A DNA stretch of 28,557 nucleotides from Candidatus Pelagibacterales bacterium (GTDB lineage: Bacteria > Pseudomonadota > Alphaproteobacteria > Pelagibacterales > Pelagibacteraceae): positions 1-28,557 of the forward strand of contig VHCC01000002.1 of NCBI GenBank assembly GCA_016882185.1, written 5' to 3'. Below are positions 25,416-28,557 of the stretch, in pieces. A program made the position numbers and the translations under genes. The notes under the pieces are model-generated. The model searched no databases and was not told the DNA's origin. It was given only the letters and a program-made list of their open reading frames with translations. Numbering within the stretch: the first letter of the stretch is position 1; every line of letters begins with the position of its first letter.

Positions 25416-25667
25416 ATGTCGATAATGGGCGGAGTTATCATTTATGTAAATCTATGGATGGTTATTTTGTTCATGGTTTTGCCATTTGGTATTAAAAATC
25501 AAGTTGATTCTGCAAATTATCAAAAAGGTACCGACCCTGGGGCACCCGTTGAATCTAAAATGAAAAAAAAGATTTTAATTACCACACTTATAACAACCGT
25601 TATTTTTTCTTTAATCTTTGCAGCAGACAAATTAGATTTGTTTAATATTAGAAAGTTATTATTTTAA
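25416..25667 (+). CDS. DUF1467-family small membrane protein
   Basis: An 83-residue protein with two membrane helices (about 4-23 and 51-69) and the loop LPFGIKNQVDSANYQKGTDPGAP, which I recognise as the DUF1467 pattern of alphaproteobacteria. The function is unknown. Its place between ribonuclease J and prolyl-tRNA synthetase is conserved in that class. Three bases separate it from the ribonuclease J gene, and its stop overlaps the proS ATG by one base. Confidence 0.85.
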   Translation: MSIMGGVIIYVNLWMVILFMVLPFGIKNQVDSANYQKGTDPGAPVESKMKKKILITTLITTVIFSLIFAADKLDLFNIRKLLF

Positions 25668-26989
25668 TGCTGATTTCAAAATTATTTTTTCCAGTTCTTA
25701 GAGAAGTTTCAGCTGATGCTAAATTAAAATCTCATCAATTAATGCTTAAGGCTGGAATGATCAGACAAAGCGCAGCAGGAATTTATTCTTGGCTGCCATT
25801 AGGACTTAAAGTTTTAAAGAAAATTGAGCAGGTGGTAAGAGAAGAACAAGACAATGTTGGCGCTCAAGAAATGTTAATGCCAACAATACAATCAGCAGAT
25901 ATTTGGAAAGAAAGTGGTCGATATGACGATTACGGTGAGGAAATGCTTAGAATTAAAGATCGAAGTGATCGAGAGTTATTGTATGGACCAACTAATGAGG
26001 AGCTTATTACTGAAATTTTTAGGGACAATGTAAAATCATACAAATCCTTACCCTTAATTCTTTATCATATACAGTGGAAATTTAGAGATGAGATTAGACC
26101 AAGATTTGGAGTTATGCGTTGTCGAGAATTCTTAATGAAAGATTCCTATTCCTTTGATCTAACAAAAGAGGACGCTCTTAAATCTTATAATAAAATGTTT
26201 TATGCATATCTTAGAACATTTACTAGATTAGAATTAAAAGCATTACCTCTTAGAGCAAGTTCAGGTCCTATTGGTGGAGATAGTTCCCATGAATTTGTTA
26301 TTTTAGCAGATACTGGAGAGAGCCAAGTTTATTTAGATAAATCATTATTAAATATCGACATTCATAGTTTTGATAATTCTGAAGCATCAATTAATAAAAT
26401 GATTTCAGCATTTTCTACTCCTTACAGCGCGACCGATGAAAAACATTCTGAAAAAGAATTTAATGAAAAAGTTTCTAAAGCTAATCAGGTAGTAACTAAA
26501 GGAATAGAAGTAGGTCACATCTTTTATTTTGGAAATAAATATTCAAAACCAATGAAGGCAAATGTTTTAAATAAAGAGGGAAAAAATGTGCATGTAGAAA
26601 TGGGCTCTTATGGAATTGGAGTTTCAAGACTGGTTGCAGCAGTTATTGAGGCAAAATGTGTGGAAGGGGTTATGAAATGGCCTTTAGTAATTTCTCCATT
26701 TGATATTGCAATAATACCTCTGAATAATAAATCAGATACAGCACCTTTAGATAAAGCTAGAAAGATTTACGAAACCTTAAAAGATAATTCAATTGATGTC
26801 ATACTAGATGACACTTTAGAAAGCCCATCAAGTAAATTCAAAAATTTTGATTTAATAGGAGTTCCTTTTCAAATTATTATTGGTTCAAAAAGTAGTGAAG
26901 ATAAATTTGAGTTTAAAGAGTTAAATACAAAAACCGAAATGTTATCAATTGATGAAATAATAAAAAAAATTAAAAAATTAAAAGGTTAA
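25667..26989 (+). CDS. proS: Prolyl-tRNA synthetase (short alphaproteobacterial type)
   Basis: A class II synthetase that charges tRNA-Pro. Motif 2 lies in IQWKFRDEIRPRFGVMRCREF and motif 3 in GSYGIGVSRLVAAVIE; the anticodon-binding domain forms the last 90 or so residues. At 440 residues it lacks the large inserted editing domain found in the about 570-residue E. coli type, as usual for alphaproteobacteria. Proofreading of Ala-tRNA-Pro would then depend on a separate protein not in this window. Confidence 0.95.
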   Translation: MLISKLFFPVLREVSADAKLKSHQLMLKAGMIRQSAAGIYSWLPLGLKVLKKIEQVVREEQDNVGAQEMLMPTIQSADIWKESGRYDDYGEEMLRIKDRSDRELLYGPTNEELITEIFRDNVKSYKSLPLILYHIQWKFRDEIRPRFGVMRCREFLMKDSYSFDLTKEDALKSYNKMFYAYLRTFTRLELKALPLRASSGPIGGDSSHEFVILADTGESQVYLDKSLLNIDIHSFDNSEASINKMISAFSTPYSATDEKHSEKEFNEKVSKANQVVTKGIEVGHIFYFGNKYSKPMKANVLNKEGKNVHVEMGSYGIGVSRLVAAVIEAKCVEGVMKWPLVISPFDIAIIPLNNKSDTAPLDKARKIYETLKDNSIDVILDDTLESPSSKFKNFDLIGVPFQIIIGSKSSEDKFEFKELNTKTEMLSIDEIIKKIKKLKG

Positions 26990-26990
26990 A

Positions 26991-28214
26991 TTGATTTCTT
27001 CTGCTGAGTTATTAATCATTAAAAGTTACATTCGATCAAAGAAAAAAGATAGTTTTTTAAAAATTATTTCTGTTTTTTCTTTTCTTGGTATTGCCATAGG
27101 AGTTGCAACTCTCATTATTGTAATGTCCGTTATGAATGGTTTTCGCGCCGAATTATTTGATAAATTATTAAAATTTAATCCTCACATTATTGTTCAATCC
27201 ATAAGTAATGAAGAGTTAAGTATTCCTAAAATTACTGAGTTTTTTAATGAAAGAAAAATTGAGGTTCAAAGTATTCGAAAAGTTATTAAAGCCCAGGGGT
27301 TATTAGTAACTGAACGAAGCAATTCTGGGATTGGAATTATTGGGATTAATAAAGAGGATTTAGCTAAAGAGGAATTTATTAAAGAGTTTTCTGGTTATGA
27401 AAAAGGATCAGTCATTATAGGCTCTGCCTTAGCAGATAAACTTGGAATTAAGCAAAATAGTAAAATAAGTGTGTTATCAGCTAATAATATCTCAACTCCT
27501 TTTGGAAAAGTTCCGCAACAATTTACATTTAAAGTAGCCTCTACCTTTTCAAGCGGGGTATCGGAGTTAGATTATAATTATATTTTTATTCCCTATAATG
27601 ATGCTTTAGAGTTTATAAAAAAGAATAAAAATCTTATTTCTGTAGATATTAAAATTAAGGATGTAAATAATGTTGATCTTTATAAAAAAGAATTAGAGAA
27701 AAATTTTCAAAATTATTATTTTACGACTTGGATTGACAACAATAAAACATTTTTTGATGCTTTGTTAGTTGAGCGTAATGTGATGTTTATTATTTTAACT
27801 CTCATTATTATCGTTGCAGCATTTAATATTGTAACCGGCATGACAATTTTAGTTAAAAATAAAACAAAAGAGATTGCAATTTTTAACACTCTTGGCATGT
27901 CGAAGTTTTCAATTTCGAAAATATTTTTTATAATGGGTTCATTTATTGGAATTACAGGAACTATATTTGGAGTAGTTCTTGGGATAGTTTTTGCTCATAA
28001 TATTGAGGCTATTAGACAGTTTGTAAGCTATGTTTTTCAGGTAAGAGTTTTTCCTCCAGAAATATATTTCTTAAGTAAGATGCCATCGCTTATTGAATAT
28101 AAGTCAGTGATTATTATTTGTTTTTTTTCAGTATTAATTACATTTTTTGCAAGTTTATATCCTGCAATTTCAGCATCAAAACTTAATCCAATCAAAGGGT
28201 TAAAATATGACTGA
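26991..28214 (+). CDS. lolC: LolC/LolE-family lipoprotein-release permease
   Basis: A 407-residue inner-membrane permease of the Lol ABC system, which releases lipoproteins from the inner membrane for transfer to the outer membrane. It has one N-terminal helix (about 24-47), a large periplasmic domain, and three C-terminal helices, typical of the MacB/LolC fold. N-terminal KSYIRSKKKDSFLKIISVFSF-like sequence and the IVMSVMNGF segment are family features. The start is TTG, one base after the proS stop. A single permease gene precedes lolD, so LolC and LolE roles may be filled by a homodimer. Confidence 0.9.
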   Translation: MISSAELLIIKSYIRSKKKDSFLKIISVFSFLGIAIGVATLIIVMSVMNGFRAELFDKLLKFNPHIIVQSISNEELSIPKITEFFNERKIEVQSIRKVIKAQGLLVTERSNSGIGIIGINKEDLAKEEFIKEFSGYEKGSVIIGSALADKLGIKQNSKISVLSANNISTPFGKVPQQFTFKVASTFSSGVSELDYNYIFIPYNDALEFIKKNKNLISVDIKIKDVNNVDLYKKELEKNFQNYYFTTWIDNNKTFFDALLVERNVMFIILTLIIIVAAFNIVTGMTILVKNKTKEIAIFNTLGMSKFSISKIFFIMGSFIGITGTIFGVVLGIVFAHNIEAIRQFVSYVFQVRVFPPEIYFLSKMPSLIEYKSVIIICFFSVLITFFASLYPAISASKLNPIKGLKYD

Positions 28215-28557
28215 TAGTTTCTTAAAATTAAATAATATTCAAAAGAAATATCTTGATGCTAGTAAAAATATTCAAGTTTTAAATGGAGTTAATTTATCCT
28301 TTAGTAAAAATAATATTGTTTCTTTAGTCGGTCCATCTGGATCAGGAAAATCAACATTACTTCATATTTTAGGTTTACTTGAAATCGTTGATCAAGGTAA
28401 ATACTTCTTTAATGATGTTAATTTAATTAACTTAAAAGATGATCAAAAAACTATTTATAGAAGAAAAAATATTTCAATCGTTTATCAATTCAATAATTTA
28501 ATTTCTGATCTTCGTGCAATTGATAATGTTGTTCTGCCTTTATTAATTAACAAATTA
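28207..28557 (+). CDS. lolD: LolD, ATPase of lipoprotein release (partial, cut by window end)
   Basis: The first 117 codons of an ABC ATPase are present, beginning at ATG inside the lolC 3' end (8-bp overlap). The Walker A motif is GPSGSGKST (42-50), and the Q-loop glutamine is near residue 94 in IVYQFNNLI, as in LolD proteins. The signature motif and Walker B lie beyond the window. Assignment to LolD rather than another MacB-type ATPase comes from coupling to the preceding permease gene. Confidence 0.92.
   Translation, partial: MTDSFLKLNNIQKKYLDASKNIQVLNGVNLSFSKNNIVSLVGPSGSGKSTLLHILGLLEIVDQGKYFFNDVNLINLKDDQKTIYRRKNISIVYQFNNLISDLRAIDNVVLPLLINKL

Overview
This is an AT-rich (by eye about 30% GC), very compact stretch of an alphaproteobacterial chromosome. 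The gene content and order suggest a free-living, genome-streamlined marine lineage such as Pelagibacterales (SAR11) or a similar AT-rich alphaproteobacterium. The order nuoA-N / birA / coaX / ribonuclease J / DUF1467 / short proS / lolC / lolD is a known alphaproteobacterial arrangement. The intergenic gaps are almost nil, TTG starts occur, and most starts lack a clear Shine-Dalgarno sequence. This assignment is inference; no 16S or other marker is present in the window.

Region 1 (1-1330, plus) is the 3' part of a SUF iron-sulfur assembly operon: the C-terminus of sufS, then sufU, sufT and sufA, joined by 1-4 nt overlaps. It meets nadK (minus) tail to tail with an 11-bp overlap. zapE and a DMT/EamA-type transporter follow on the plus strand.

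Region 2 (4006-6578) is the accessory part. A secreted alpha/beta hydrolase lies between two nearly identical 65-bp direct repeats. The left repeat is the 3' end of the transporter gene. The right repeat is a stand-alone copy of that gene end, with its own stop codon and two synonymous differences. This looks like a 1.0-kb insertion that left the old gene end behind. Next comes a translationally coupled pair of uncharacterised minus-strand genes with unusually good Shine-Dalgarno sites, then a small GC-richer cluster of three hairpins, then tRNA-Thr(TGT).

Region 3 (6579-8417) holds a small membrane protein and a zeta-crystallin-type quinone oxidoreductase (minus), and a secreted TPR protein (plus).

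Region 4 (8528 to the end, plus) is a run of 21 genes with only about 12 non-coding bases in total. It contains all 14 subunits of proton-pumping NADH dehydrogenase (nuoA-N), then biotin ligase, type III pantothenate kinase, ribonuclease J, a DUF1467 membrane protein, prolyl-tRNA synthetase, and the lipoprotein-release permease and ATPase (lolD cut by the window end).

The SUF proteins at the left build the Fe-S clusters that NuoB, E, F, G and I need. NadK connects to NAD(P) supply, and CoaX and BirA serve cofactor metabolism. I see no CRISPR array, integrase, transposase, rRNA or complete mobile element. The best candidates for undescribed biology are the repeat-flanked hydrolase and the coupled gene pair with its hairpin-rich leader.
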